DNA of 64,000 nucleotides from Perkinsus marinus ATCC 50983 (taxonomy: Eukaryota; Perkinsozoa; Perkinsida; Perkinsidae), in contig NW_003200738.1 in NCBI RefSeq assembly GCF_000006405.1, positions 97,190-161,189 of the forward strand, in the 5' to 3' direction. The translations under genes and the position numbers were made by a program. The notes under the pieces were generated by a model. That model was not told the DNA's origin, ran no database searches, and saw only the letters and a program-made list of their open reading frames with translations. Below, in pieces: positions 1 through 12,160 of this stretch. Position 1 is the stretch's first letter. Each line of letters begins with the position of its first letter.

Positions 1-244
1 GAGTAGCAGTGTTAGTCGAGCGGCTCGACTCGAGCCTACAGAAGAGGTGAGTAGAGGGTCTTGACCCAGGTGGAGAAGTCCTACATGTGTCCCTATCATT
101 TCAATCTAGTCACTTTTCTAGCGTGTATCTTTTGCAAAAGTTCGTGTTAGTCAACAGTTGGGAACACTCGAATATGAGAAGTTGTGGGGTTCCAAAAATC
201 ATAGGAGCTAAGTAGATAACGCGCAGCGATCCAGAGGGACACGG

Positions 245-1129
245 GTGCGAAACAGTAATAGAGCTTGTGTTAGAGCGTTTAGTTTAGTAGTACAGCTTGT
301 GTTAGTAATAGAGCGTGCTTGTGTTTTGGAAATAGAACACTCTGGTTTTGTGTTCATCACCTCGCTGGAAGATGTCGTGAAGCTTGTTGACATTATCCAT
401 GATGTGGAAAGCGTTATCGGCGAGATATTTCCTCAGAGCGTATTATATAGTCTCAGTTTGAAGAAGCTTGATTAAGTTATCTTTATTATGTCATTGACAG
501 TTAGCGTTCTTTGCCTCGAACTACACACCGATTCCGAGATACTTCGTATAAGGGTTGATCCCGAGGAACTCCAGACCTACGACAAGCTCTGTGAATATGT
601 CGAGAAGGTCTGACGTGAACTTTAAGTGAGGGACTATAGGCTATTCTATATGGATGAGGATGACCGTCATGGGTCCGACCCATGACGGTCATCACGATGA
701 CGAGTTCTGCCTTCTTAACGATCTGGCACTTCCCGATGCGGCAGCATTTACTGAGGCTAAGGGAACGATTTTCAATTCCGTGGCTCTACTGGATCTCTGC
801 ATTGATGTCGATGGTGGTAGCTACTCGAAGATCTCGACTACATGAACAGTCCTCTCTCTGCTCTTCAACTGGTCAACAGCATGTTGGCTGCAGATCAGGA
901 TATTGATAAGGTCGCTCAATCCCTGGGGATAAGAAAGACGGATAGGTGCAGCAGGACTGATGCTGATAAGTCCAACAAGAAGTCTTCTTCCCAAATACTT
1001 GGGAGGGAGCAGCAGCAGCAGGTGAAATCGAAGTTACTTGTAGTTCTGATGTTCTTTTGTGAATTTCTGATGGAAATGTTCACTTATGCTCTTACATACA
1101 AATTTGATTCTCAAAGTTCCCTGCAGTGA
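245..1129 (+). other. possible gene remnants with a PB1-like stretch
   Basis: Several short open stretches on the plus strand look more coding-like than random. One starting near 489 reads MSLTVSVLCLELHTDSE, then LRIRVDPEELQTYDKLCEY, and after a possible tiny intron FYMDEDD; a later frame gives DDEFCLLNDLALPDAAAF. The order (charged strand, tYdkL helix, YmDEDdD acidic motif, Ll.d.aL) resembles a PB1 domain. The frame is broken at 659-693 by a perfect hairpin that contains a stop in this frame. No complete gene could be assembled. It may be a real gene with tiny introns, or a decayed one. Confidence 0.25.
659..693. repeat. 35-nt perfect hairpin inside a coding-like stretch
   Basis: Seventeen bases (659-675, starting gatgaccgtc) are followed by one base and their exact reverse complement (677-693). 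The hairpin interrupts a PB1-like reading frame; the flanking coding-like segments are in frames that differ by one base. Either the hairpin is an insertion or the apparent frame is coincidental. Confidence 0.85.
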
Positions 1130-1130
1130 G

Positions 1131-1657
1131 CTGGGATGTGTTGTATTGACGGAAGTTGTGGTGAAGGTAAACTCCTCTGAGAGGAGACCTCTCCCCTGAA
1201 AATCAGTACACTGTATTGAGAACGCAGCATCGAAGAGTGAATGCTAACAAGATCCTTTGATGATTAAAACATAGATGCTACTGGATATTTCCTATCATTC
1301 TGTACATGAGAAGTTTTAATTGAGAGCCAACCATTGAAGAATCCAGGCATTCGACGTCATCACTGTTTTAACACTGTGATAACACTTTCCGATAACAGTG
1401 TTATCGGAGAGTTATCAAGAGGAGATTGATTCGATGTTGAGTGTCTGGTCGCTAATCAATCTGTACACTCTGTCAGTTTACGAGTTTACGAGCTACTCGT
1501 GTTAGGATCACTAGTGCATGCTGCTGTCAATAACTCTCCCCAGTCAATATTAGTCGGCTCCGCCGACCCGGCGGATATCAATATATGCCTTGACATGTAC
1601 TTGTAGCAACGCAACATGCTGTTAGCAGAGTAGTGTATTTTTCACATTACATATGTG
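1131..1657. other. intergenic, no gene seen
   Basis: No coding sequence is supported here. It holds a small perfect hairpin at 1389-1407 (ccgataaca, one base, tgttatcgg) inside a longer run of related inverted copies of the word ataacac/gtgttat. Confidence 0.5.
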
Positions 1658-1730
1658 AGCAGCTTGGCGCAGTGGATAGTGTGTTGGGCTCATAACCCAA
1701 AGGTCCCTTGATCGAAACAAGGAGCTGCTA
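1658..1730 (+). tRNA. initiator tRNA-Met (CAT)
   Basis: This is a 73-nt cloverleaf. The acceptor stem agcagct/agctgct (1658-1664 with 1723-1729) pairs perfectly, with discriminator A at 1730. The anticodon stem ttggg/cccaa carries loop ctcataa, with anticodon CAT at 1691-1693. The T arm is ccttg/caagg with loop atcgaaa. The A-U end of the acceptor, the GGG/CCC pairs in the anticodon stem and the A54/A60-type T loop (atcgaaa rather than ttcgaat) are hallmarks of eukaryotic initiator tRNA, so this is tRNA-iMet rather than elongator. No intron. Confidence 0.95.
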
Positions 1731-2781
1731 CTTTTAAGAGGAATCCTGATACTCGCTCGACTCTGTCATTCCGGGCTCCACATGAGTAAAATCACGTCGC
1801 TGTTGTACTGCCACGTACAGGAAGATCACGAAAGTTGCATCCAACAGCATATCTCGAGGTTGCGCAAAGAGTCATCCACCTCTCGCTGTGCACATCACTA
1901 TTGCATGCTCAGTCGAATCTATTATATCACATGGAAGTGATATGTAGTCTGTATACGATAGCAACATACACCTTGCGATAGCCCGATAGAGATACAATTA
2001 TTATGGGAAGCTCCTGTTACTTCAATAACTACCAGAAACTTCAAACAACAAAGGGGCCACAACGACAGCTTCTGCATCGTACCTCCACGCATATAAACAG
2101 ATAACCAGGAAATCGATGATGACTGATCAGAATTCCAGCTTTATCAGGCTCCACTCAACAGTGGGTACAGTGGCTATGAGTTACATCATTGTGGACTGCT
2201 GTTGGTGCTCCTTGACGTATTAAAGGATCGCTATGATCACCGTCTCCTTAACAGTGGTCAGATGCATCTCCCGGGGATGATCCCCGAAAGGCCCCAAAGA
2301 TACTTTCCTTCACTTGACAACACAACACCAATATGAGTGCAGCTGTGCTTCCCGTGACTGATTAAACAGCCAATACACATATGGGAGTTCAGTGGTTGGG
2401 TGTACGCTGATGAGTGATAGGAGCACCCACGGTCATTGTCTATACGACAGTACTGAGCCTGGCTTTTGCCGCACAGGACAAGCTGTCCGAGCCAACTCCC
2501 ATAATGGTAGTAAGCAACAGCAGACAGATTTGAGTCGGTCCCTGAAGTTTTTTTCCAGGGGCCTCTCTGTATGCCTCATATGGACGGCCGATCTGTACGA
2601 ATGCAAAAAAAGGTTCAAAAGGCTATGTACAGCGCATGTATTCACGACATGCTCGACATTGCTCAATAAAAAGGCAGGAACATGCACGAACACAGGCTGG
2701 AGCTTAACAGAAAATTATATGACACGAGTCATCAGATAATTACAGGAGGAATGGGAGGCTTATCGATGCCTCAAAATACGC
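1731..2781. other. intergenic, no supported gene
   Basis: Open frames exist on both strands at 2392-2739, but they overlap each other, have no recognisable domain, and neither is clearly protein-like. Nothing else stands out. Confidence 0.4.
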
Positions 2782-3963
2782 CTAGTGACCGGGAGGGAAG
2801 GGGTTCTTGTACTTACAGCCGTTCTCGTCTGCGGAAGCAAACGTATGGTTAACATCTGAAGACAACCCGACATGAATCAGGAGAATTGGACCATGTAAGC
2901 TTACCTCTGTGATGCGACTCGTCAGCCCGTATGCATGCAAAGACATCTCTCAGCGTAGCGTTTTCGCCCAGTTCGTAGTAGTCCCTCGCGATAAAGGGCG
3001 CGGGCTCGCTAGCGAACTCCGAGACTTTGCCTGAAAAGGCCAAATAATGACAGTAAAATAGGAAGAGTACCTTCGTCGATGCACTTAAGGAGATTGGTGT
3101 AAGTCTTGACGGCTTCCTCCTCCAGATAGCCAACGAATCTATGGTTGAATTTAGGAGCCAATAAATAGAGAAGCCCATAGGTCCAAAAGAAGATGCCCTG
3201 ACTGACGAGCACCAAACCACGTAGTAGCGGACCAGGCTCCTTCAACGTCAGAGCGATCATCAAATGCATACGCTCGTTCTCAGCCTCCTCCAGCAGAGTA
3301 TGGATCCAACCATGGTCTCTTTCCATATTACGAAGGCTATTGAGATGCCTAACCATACCACCGACCATACCGGGCACAGCAGCGACCGTCTCCAGGAAGA
3401 CCACACGGCGTACCCACATCTCAGCGTGATGCTGGCCGAACTTATACCCCGACAGAATGTCGAAACTCTGCCTCAAAGCCTGCACACTGTAGTAGGCTGC
3501 TCTGTCCGAGAAACCCTTCGGAGGGTAATGTGTCTGCTCGACGCGCTCTATCTCCGCGAGATTCCAGATCGGGTGAGGCAGGGAGTGATCCGAATGGGCT
3601 GGCATTTCGGTAGGAGTGGCCGCTCCGTCGGGCGTTGGAGATTTCCTTTTGAAATGCTTAGTACCTGTTAATTACAAATGACCGAAACCATTCCAGAATA
3701 CTAAGGAGCTCCTTACCCGCGGGGTTAGAGGCCATATCGTGGGCCTTGGCTTGAGCAGCTGCACTGCTGAATGGGACCTTGGCACTGGCAGCAGCAGCAG
3801 CAGCAGGAGCACTCTCGCTCACAGTGCTCTGCATTCTAGCCATAGCCAGAGGACCACCACCACCGCCATAAGGCTTCATCATCATCAACATCCTGCTGCT
3901 GCCGGCCATGGTCAGGGCGCGGGTTACTGGACTCGTGTGAGAGTAAACTCTGGAATGTAGCAT
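2782..3963 (-). CDS. AOX: mitochondrial alternative oxidase
   Basis: Cyanide-insensitive ubiquinol oxidase of the inner mitochondrial membrane. It is a di-iron carboxylate protein that passes electrons from ubiquinol to oxygen without proton pumping. Exons on the minus strand are 3717-3963, 3071-3664, 2905-3030 and 2782-2855; the introns are 52, 40 and 49 nt, all GT-AG, and the phases join cleanly. All four iron-binding motifs are visible: [25 protein letters not shown] and RADESHH, followed by the conserved DVNHTFA near the C-terminus and the ending NPFPPGH. The first exon is Ala/Ser/Met-rich with basic residues, as expected for a mitochondrial presequence; the start could be the Met at 3963 or a later one (MAGSSRM). 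A decayed paralogue lies just upstream. The length of about 345 aa is normal for the family. Confidence 0.95.
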
Positions 3964-4104
3964 AGAGTGAAGTAAGACGTACTCTACAGAGGAACACTAA
4001 TGCTGATAACCCTACCTACATAGGGACAACAAAACAGTCAACAGAACGATGGGAGCAACATGTGCGGCTAGCAGTCCAATAAAGGAATAGGCTCGTGAAG
4101 ACTA

Positions 4105-5168
4105 TTAGGAATGCATGTCGTGCATGTAGTAATTCGTATTCGAGGTGCCCACCCAGTGCCCAGGAGTGAAGGGGTTGGGCTCATACTTTCCCATCATAGC
4201 GAGCCGATGGTTGACATCGGACATCAGCAAGCTCCTCACCAGAGACCATCACTGGCAGTTCGCCTTTGTGATGGCTCTCGTCAGTTAGCATGCAGACAGA
4301 ACAAGACGTAGCCTCCATCATGCCCATCACATCAGCTACCATCCAAAATAAGGCAAACCGGCTCATACACAGCTTGGCATTACGACGACCAAACCGGTGG
4401 TCAGGGACCGGAGGATCGAATACCAAGGTGTACGCCATCGTGTGAACTAAAGTCTCGACAGGTTAGCGAACACCACATATTGAACCAGTGAATGTAGGCG
4501 AATGGAGCTCAGGCCCATCGGGGGGAATGACTTTTCACTGGACAGTGCAAACGGAAACCTTCAACACGTTTATACCAGAAATGCTTGAACACAACCTCGA
4601 AAGCATGAAATGGCACTCTTCCTAACCATCCTTGTTGCCTCTGATGCTCTCACTCTGTTGCTGATATTGTACAAGCAGCCCTCCACGATGGAGGATCCTT
4701 CTGGTAGTTGTCATCCTCACAGATATCAAGTGAGAGGAGCAAGGAATCCGCATGATGACAAGGCGATTAGGGTACACCACTATGTTGTATAACAGACATC
4801 TTCAGTGAGCAATGCAATTCGATCAATCTCATTTGTAAAGTAGTCGGATCTTGCGCTGATGAAGTTCGAACTGCTACTTGAATGAGTCCCTACAGTCATT
4901 CAACGGCGAGGCAGAGCTGATGCGGAGCACTAATATCAACGATATGCTGAGTGACATAAGCTACCACTATGCAGACAGCTTTCGAGATGGTCAGGAGACA
5001 AGACGTGATAGGACGTGAACGCGTTGAGGAATAGCAAGGCATCCTAGGCTTGCAAGTATCGACTGACTGGTGTGGTTTGTGGCGACTTACGATGTGACTG
5101 TACTCCCTCAAAGAGAGGAAAGCCGGTTCACTCGCATCGTGATGGTCGTAATATGCAACTATCGCCAC
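4105..5168 (-). pseudogene. decayed alternative oxidase paralogue
   Basis: Fragments match the AOX gene next door. A terminal-exon-like piece (4105-4217) reads DVNHRLAMMGKYEPNPFTPG and ends in a stop after MHDMHS. Upstream at about 4263-4320 is MLTDESHHK, matching the last di-iron motif (RADESHHR in the intact copy). The junction between them falls at the same codon phase as in the intact gene, but the intervening 'intron' would have GC and CG ends rather than GT-AG. Farther upstream (about 5090-5168) HDASEPAFLSLREYSH resembles [18 protein letters not shown]. The LET and NERMHL exons were not found. I read this as a truncated, degenerate tandem copy. A gene using a non-canonical intron is possible but less likely. 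Confidence 0.65.
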
Positions 5169-5169
5169 G

Positions 5170-5576
5170 ATGAATCGGTGGTGTGGTATGACAAAACTAA
5201 CTCATCTAAGAGAGTCGATTCACCACTATGAGGCGTCTGTTACCAACACAACCGTCGCTCGAGCGAACACACATGAAATCTTAACCGAGTTACGCCCAAG
5301 TCAGCGTAAGCGGCTAGATACAGTAGAGCGCAGTTTAGAAGAAGAAATAGCAGTACATAAAAGAATGTTACACGCAGCTGAAATAGTATGAAGAACAACA
5401 ACAACGGTACTAAAACCAGCAACAGTATTAACGACAACAGAAACTCTACCAGAAACGATGATGATGATGAAAGTAAGCTCTACGCCAAGTATATGGTCAG
5501 TTCGAGAGGAAGCACAGCCAGCCATCTTCGTCACCGAGAACAAACTCTCGCGATGATCCATCAACCAACAGGGTGA
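5170..5576 (+). CDS. hypothetical, coiled-coil-like fragment
   Basis: Coding-like sequence of unknown identity. The first open stretch (5170-5391) is charged and helical in character (LTELRPSQRKRL, VERSLEEEIAVHKRM) and ends at a stop. The overlapping next frame is Asn/Asp-rich low complexity. Further coding-like pieces follow to about 6150, for example REKKHKIIEFLRTFEPHKN near 6040, ended by a TAG. They may belong to one multi-exon gene, but I could not join them. Function unknown. Confidence 0.3.
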
Positions 5577-8500
5577 CGAGACTAAGCATAGCTGATTACA
5601 AAATAGAACTCCGATGGGGCCCGTGATAGCAAAAACGCGCTCTCGGCAACTTGTAGGAGCCCGTGGTCGAAAGAGGCAGTTTCACCTCGCTCTACTTGGT
5701 GGGAGAAGAACGTAAGACGCGAAGATAGGGTACAGTTATAGCAGGCAAGAAAGCGACCCCTACTTCCTCTACATAGACACACCATAACAACAACAACATG
5801 ACAATTTGACTTATATGCCACAACGAGCATAGGAACAAGCAATGTACCCAGTACTTTGGACGGAAGTAGTAGTAGTAGGACGGTAATAGTATCAAATCAT
5901 CATCAGCTCATTGATACTACCACCACGTAGTCAACGAGTGATGAAGAGCTCCACCCAGTAGGAGTAGATCGGCACCACTCTGTGACCAGCAACAGACAGT
6001 ATCAGGTACACGTATAACGACAAGATGGAGGACACAGCCAGGGAGAAAAAACATAAAATCATTGAGTTTTTGCGAACCTTCGAACCACATAAGAATGTCA
6101 CAACGATGCGTTAGGCAGCATTAGAAGGATTAGATGAGATGTAGGCATGCGCTAGCCTACAGGAGAGATCTGTCACCACACTATGAAGCCTGTCACCATC
6201 CCATGATGTGAATATCTTATCGTCCAACACTCGCTCTCCTCTAGAGCCCCACTTATCCCATAGGGAGTCTACTGATGACAACATTAAAGTGTGTTGTTCT
6301 TCAACGTCTGACGCTCATGCTTGGTGAAAATGTGCTGCTCTTTGTCAAGTTGCATTTTCCTGTCGAAGTCACTGATAACCAGTAGCACAGATAGGGGTTT
6401 CGAATCTTCATTTAAATGCTGCCTTTGCCGCTGCCACTGCCGAAGTCGAAGTTCCAGCATTCTCAAATCGTCCTCCTGAGAACAGATCGAGATGACACCA
6501 AATCCACACCCGAACACCTACGATGCGTTCATCATCTCGGACTTCAACTTCATTGCTAGAGCTTCTACCATGCACTGCCTCGGTATTCCCACCATCGTGG
6601 TGGCGACCATGTCCAAAGCCGAAGCCAAAACAGCCGCACTCAACGCCCTCTACAGCACTCACTCGGCAGACACCAAGGTCAACTCCAGATACGTCAGAAG
6701 ATACCCCAGCTGAAGAGGGTGTCGACGACTGGGCTTGGCCCTCACTGCGCGGTGAGTCGGGAGCCCATGGGCCTGGGCCGGAAGGAGGCAGGTCTGCAGC
6801 TAAGACGAATATGAGACATGCATTGATAGCCGCCGAGAAACTAGTTAATCTGGGGATAGTAGCTGAGTATTTGTGAGATACCTGATAGCAGGGACGGATT
6901 AAGGAAGAGCATGTAGGCATCGCAAAGTCGTAGGAGAAATGTGGTAATTCTTCGCCGAGACTGTTGATACTAGTGAACAAATAATAGTGACAACCACTCT
7001 CGAGACAATAGCACTCGCATGGAATTCAGGCATGCAAAACAGCGTGCGATGAGAAGGCTCCATACGGCGTCTTATTGCTTCCTTGGTTATTACCGATTCA
7101 AAGGCAATCCTACTGATAACCGCCATAGATCCCGAGAAGCCTCGCCGAAGGTCCAAGGAAGCGGTCCCTCTAGGCTGCAGACTGATAGCGCTCTCACTGG
7201 TGCCCGATCGAGCCAGCCCCGCGACGCTCGGACTAGCAATACCACTAGAGCTGACCGAAGCATTATGGGCCCATGGGCCTGTGCTCGGCACCACAGACGA
7301 CGTCTGTTGCTGCAGAGGGTACGCTGAAGCAGACTGGGACAATGCACAGTAGCATCTGATATCAGACTATACAGCGAAAACACACTCCTCGTGATTTTTA
7401 CTTCTTATTATCCCTCCTAGACTTTCTCCTCCTGCAAGCACATGTTTCAGTAGTGGGCGTAGTAGAGTCGGCGACATTCCCACCATCCGTCGCAGCGACA
7501 GAGCTGTTGTTACTAGACTCCTCAGTAGTAGCACTATGTTCATTCTTAGGACTATCATCATCATCCTCACTCTCTCTGCTATGAGACACTGCCATCGCCT
7601 CGTGACTCGTACAAACCATCTCTGCTATTCTACGACTGTACAGACCACGAGAGACCAGTATCATCGTGTGACGGTATTTTATCGCTGGCAGATCCTCAGG
7701 GACCTACCCTACGTAATCACAGCCCAAGCAAGAGCCTCCCAGTATCACCACTGTCAAAGCGCTCCTCCCCGGCATGTTCTCACTCCCTGCTAGTGTCGTC
7801 AGTGGCACCTCCAGAGTCGATGATGACGACGATGAGGCCGGCGGTATTGCCGATGGTACTTCTGTAATCGGTACTCGTTCTGGTACCATAGGTCTGTGGT
7901 TTATTCAACTAAGAGAGGAAAAGAGTCCACCACTGCATTGTGAGATCCACTATAACTAAATACTGTGAAGTGAGACGACACATGACCATGAAACGGGAGG
8001 TATATATTTCAGCGTAGCCATCCCCTCCAATGCCTCAATCAACGAAGAACGAGACAGTTTCAGAGTTCTCGAGCTCCCATCGGATGTTTTCAATGATGAC
8101 CAAAACCACGGGAAACTCCATCATGACCAGGGTCACCAATCACAACACAGCCTTCTTCAAATATGCTGCCTGCCTACTAGGGAGTAATGTACTACTACCA
8201 CCCCTCCTCAGTGGGAAGTCACTTCGTTCCTGCGACTTCCCATCAACAATAACTCATCGCCAATGAGACACATAACTCTGGGAGCCCTACCTACGATTCT
8301 GTGAGAGCATAAGCTATCTGTGGCTTCTTCTTCGTCATGCCACCAGAGCTTCAACTAACTTTGTGTGCATGCGAACCATTAAGAAAGGGTCTCGACGACC
8401 TCTTCACACCGCATGTGGAGTCTCCCCGAGAACCGCTCTTTCTCGCTCCTTGGGGTGCATCAAGGAGCGCACTTCTCCCCGGTGTGAGCCCCATCGCCAC

Positions 8501-9613
8501 ATGCCCTCACGAGAAGCAGTAGGGGGCTTTCGAACCTGAAGTGGAGCAGTACACTTTGATATGGGAGCTCGAGAAGTCGCCCTAAAAGAGGACCCTGGAA
8601 TGTTCAACGACCAGGCTGAACTACACGGCTATTCACGCTGGCAGTAAACTACTGTGGAGTAGAGATGAGGCAGATTTGATGGAACCCCACAAATCGACGA
8701 TACCAATGCATAATGAGCATACAACGACAACTGCTTGAATGATACACCGATGAAATTACCAGACTATGACACCAACTGGTGGAGTGTACGAACATAGAGC
8801 ATTCAAGCCTTGACTGAACGTACAGGGTTGGGCTATCACTTGCCGAATTGAGTCACATACCTTGTAACCTAGCCTCTAACGTTACAAAAAGCAACACAAC
8901 ATAACGCTACATTAGTAACAGACCCATCCTCTAGAACTTCTACGACTAGTGCCTCTAAAAGATTATGATAATAGCTAACGGCAAGACTAGAATCGTGCAC
9001 TCTTGCTATTCCTCTGTAAAGAACAAATAGTAAGGATTTCTCTACACTCTCCACTAGACCACACTTCGAGCACTACTAGGGTATCTCTGCCACAAAGATA
9101 TGGTGCTCCGTGAGAGCACCAGTAGGAAGTGCAAGGATCCTCTGTCACGGCCGGTTACTCATACACTCTGTACATTATTAGTTCTTTCCTTGCATGCCGC
9201 CTGCAGCAAGCTCTTCTTCTTGATAGCCCATTCTACGACCTACGCTTCCTTGAAGTTCGTCATGGCATTCGATGGCATATACGACAGCGGCGTGGGATAA
9301 GACGGTGGCGATTCGCGCTCTCTAGCGTACTACATTTAACGATTTCAATGACCGCATTCCTTCGCGGATTCTAGTGCCCATAAAGAGCTTTGCATCTCTA
9401 TATTCTCACACAATCGGTGTCACATTACTTCAACTCGAATAGATAAGGTTAGACTGCCGGGGCGAGTTCCTCCAATCCACCATGGGCAGCTGCGATAGAC
9501 GACATATGTACCGGCGATGCCGATCCAGGCATCAGCTTCTTTGGGTGAGGGCAGACCGTGTAGTTTCGGCGGCACAGTTCAACGACTCAACATAGAAAGG
9601 AACTCCTAATTTC
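5577..9613. other. gene-poor region, no secure gene
   Basis: Many overlapping short frames on both strands, none with a recognised domain. The most protein-like are a plus-strand piece at about 6492-6713 (PNPHPNTYDAFIISDFNFIA), overlapped by a longer Gly/Ser/His-rich minus frame, and a Ser/Thr/Asp-rich minus pair at 7398-7889 that could be two exons of one acidic protein. Low-complexity composition keeps frames open here, so length alone is not evidence. Confidence 0.35.
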
Positions 9614-9681
9614 GCAGCTCAGTCCGTAGAGCAGCGAACCTCCATTCGAGAGGCCGCAGGATCGATTCCGGGATCGGGCAT
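9614..9681 (+). pseudogene. tRNA-like pseudogene
   Basis: An A-box-like string (agctcagtccgtagagc) is followed at the right distance by a B-box-like ggatcgattcc. The 5' and 3' ends do not pair as an acceptor stem, and the anticodon and T stems have mismatches. It looks like a tRNA remnant or a tRNA-derived repeat, not a working tRNA. Confidence 0.3.
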
Positions 9682-10393
9682 TTCTAAGTTTCAAGGCAGA
9701 TTAATAAGCCCACACAAGAAATTTGCTTGAAGCAACCAAAGAAATTAGGATGGGCGCGCTTCCCATCTTCCGGACTCTCTACTCAACCTCTGGATGTCCG
9801 AAACTATGCCCAAAGTAAGGGGTGATGAACGCGACACAGCGGAATAGAGAGGCAACATCCCTCTGCATGTAGTCAGTTTATTGCAGATGGTAACTCATCT
9901 CGATGGGTGTATTGCCAATGTGAATCACATTATTGTCGACGAGAGAATGCCTCAAAGTACGTAGCGTCCTCATGAAATTGGAAGCCAAACTTCTTCTCAG
10001 TTCGGTAGTCACGTGAGAAAAAACCGGCGCGTTCGTAATCGAGAATCATGGCTTCCCAACTGAGAAATCTGAAACCAGTTACGAAATGGAAGCAGCCGAG
10101 ATACGCAGTTCTAACAGCCCAAGAACGAGTTCAAGCTGACATAGACCACAACGATTTCTGTTTTCCGGATATGAGTCAAATATCACCCATTCTGCGAGTG
10201 AGGTGAATCTGTGCAGAATTTCAATACTGGGATAGGTTCTACCCGGACGTATCGCCTGAAGTTCTCTCAAAGAATATCCTAAACGCCGTCCTACATGATA
10301 GATTCTTTACATTGGGTCCATATCACGCGTAGAAGCTAGTTTACGCCTCTTCAAGTAGAATAACTACCTTAGTAACTTGAGGTGATCACCAAA

Positions 10394-10473
10394 TGACAGC
10401 TGTGGGGTTCGAACCCACGCCCTTTCGGACTGGCGCCTTAAGCCAGCGCCTTAGACCACTCGGCCAAACTGTC
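10394..10473 (-). tRNA. tRNA-Leu (AAG)
   Basis: Read on the minus strand, gacagtt pairs with agctgtc (one G-U), with discriminator A. The D arm contains ggccgagtggtctaaggc, typical of leucine tRNAs. The anticodon stem ctggc/gccag holds loop ttaaggc, anticodon AAG. There is a short class-II variable arm (tccgaaaggg) and a perfect T arm gtggg-ttcgaac-cccac. Total 80 nt, no intron. Confidence 0.95.
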
Positions 10474-11739
10474 GATGCATACAAGCTGGTTAACCACGAG
10501 GGGATGGAGCCTAGACCTCTATAAAATGTTACAAACACATCATACTATCCATCCGAGTAGAATCTCCAAACTCGATCTAGCAATGGAAGCTCGATACGGC
10601 GTCGATAACCACTGAATAACTCTGTCATCGACTCATCGTTATAGTATTCAAGCCACTGCGCTTGTACCTGTGATGACACTCCCAAGCAATCGAGGATGAG
10701 ATACAAACGCCGCGTTCCGCGTTTCGCTGATACAACGCCAGGTGAGTACAGCGGGGTACACCTGATTTTCGCGACCAGAAATAGTGATATAACGCATCAG
10801 ACACTCTGAAATGGGAAGACTTCAGAGTACGTGACAGCACACCGAGATACGTAGGTCCATCTTGAGTTTCCAATCATGTACTCACCAGAGCTGGCTCGAA
10901 CGATGCGACTCACCGTCGCTCCATTGCCGAGCTTGAGACACATCCCCGCCTTGTGTAGAAGCTCTGCGATAGAAAGGATCTGGACTCAAGTAGCAGAGGA
11001 CTGACTGAGGAATTCGCTGGAAGTAGGTCTTATCCAGAAATTTCCAACAACCGCGTGAGACGCAGCATGCGTATCTGGCCTTACATAGTAGGAGCCAACA
11101 TTGATTGTGCACTTCCGTCCCGCTGCCACTCTCATATCGCATAGGTCCGACTTACACAGCGGCACACGAGCTTTATGTCATTGGAAGGAGCTCGCTTGTT
11201 CCACGGAGAAACAACGACCTTCACAACCGAGTAGGCTGCTCTTGAGTCGGCTTTGTTCGGTATGGCTAACGTGAGGTAGGCGTGAGATACTTTGGCGAAC
11301 TAAACTCACGATTTCCTGACATCGCAATTTAGGATGTCTGAGTTTATCGCTGCTCTAAAACGAGGCGCCAATGGTAAACGTTCCTGACGGCAATCAGACT
11401 GCGTCTTACCTGGTCACACGGAAGCTCACCCTTCCCTGCAAATTTGGCATCCATGAGGATGTACCACTATTTGCAAGAGAGTGGCACCGGAAACACAGTG
11501 CGCACTGCTCACCTTGCCTCACTGAGTGAGACTCACTCGAGTAGTGTAATGAGTGGATCCTCTTCACACAGCGAAGATATGCCAATAGTGCTGCAGCCTG
11601 ACGACTACGGCTATCATTATGAAGGCGCTCGAGGTGGGGCACTCGGCCGCGTCGACACCTTTCAACGGAGTAGTTCGCACTTACAATACAATACTCCATT
11701 TCTCCAGGCGGAGCGAATATACCGTATGCCTCAAGGTAT
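10474..11739. other. no supported gene
   Basis: Two adjacent minus-strand frames (10625-10873 and 10882-11142) could in principle be joined, but they show no known motif and the join is unconvincing. Nothing else is supported. Confidence 0.35.
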
Positions 11740-12028
11740 GCATGCCACCCAAAGATACGACCCAGTGTAATCAACTTGCCGATGGGGCCGCTATGCCACC
11801 CCAAGATACGCCTCAGTATAATCAACTTCCCGATGGGGCAGCTATGCCACCCCAAGATACGCCTCAATATAATTAACGTCCCAGTGGGGCGGCTATGCCA
11901 CCCCAAGATACGCCTCAATATAATTAACGTCCCAATGGGGCGGCTATGCCACCCCAAGATACGCCTCAATATAATTAACGTCCCAATGGGGCGGCTATGC
12001 CACCCCAAGATACGCCTCAATATAATCA
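11740..12028. repeat. 51-bp minisatellite, about six units
   Basis: Tandem copies of a 51-bp unit with core ggggcggctatgccacccc, then aagatacgcctcaatataat. The last four units are almost identical; the earlier ones diverge towards the left end. The period is 17 codons without stops, so it holds frames open on both strands (a 267-residue minus frame at 11406-12209 with the repeated word ILRRILGWHS). Related copies occur at 26131-26340, 31614-31835 and 41252-41300. The array ends about 130 bp before the COX2b start. Confidence 0.95.
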
Positions 12029-12160
12029 TTTCTGCAGGCACACGCTGAAGGAGGATCAATCTCGTGACCAGATTCTCGTTGGCCCGACTGAGGGAGCTTC
12101 GATTGCGAAAAATTATTGACTTTATTTCGCTCTTGGCCGAGCGTTTAAAGTGAACGGACC

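Noticed and set aside
6408..6980. 190-residue minus-strand frame, Gly/Ser-rich
   Set aside because: Low-complexity, overlaps an equally long plus frame, no conserved motif; kept only as an uncertain region.
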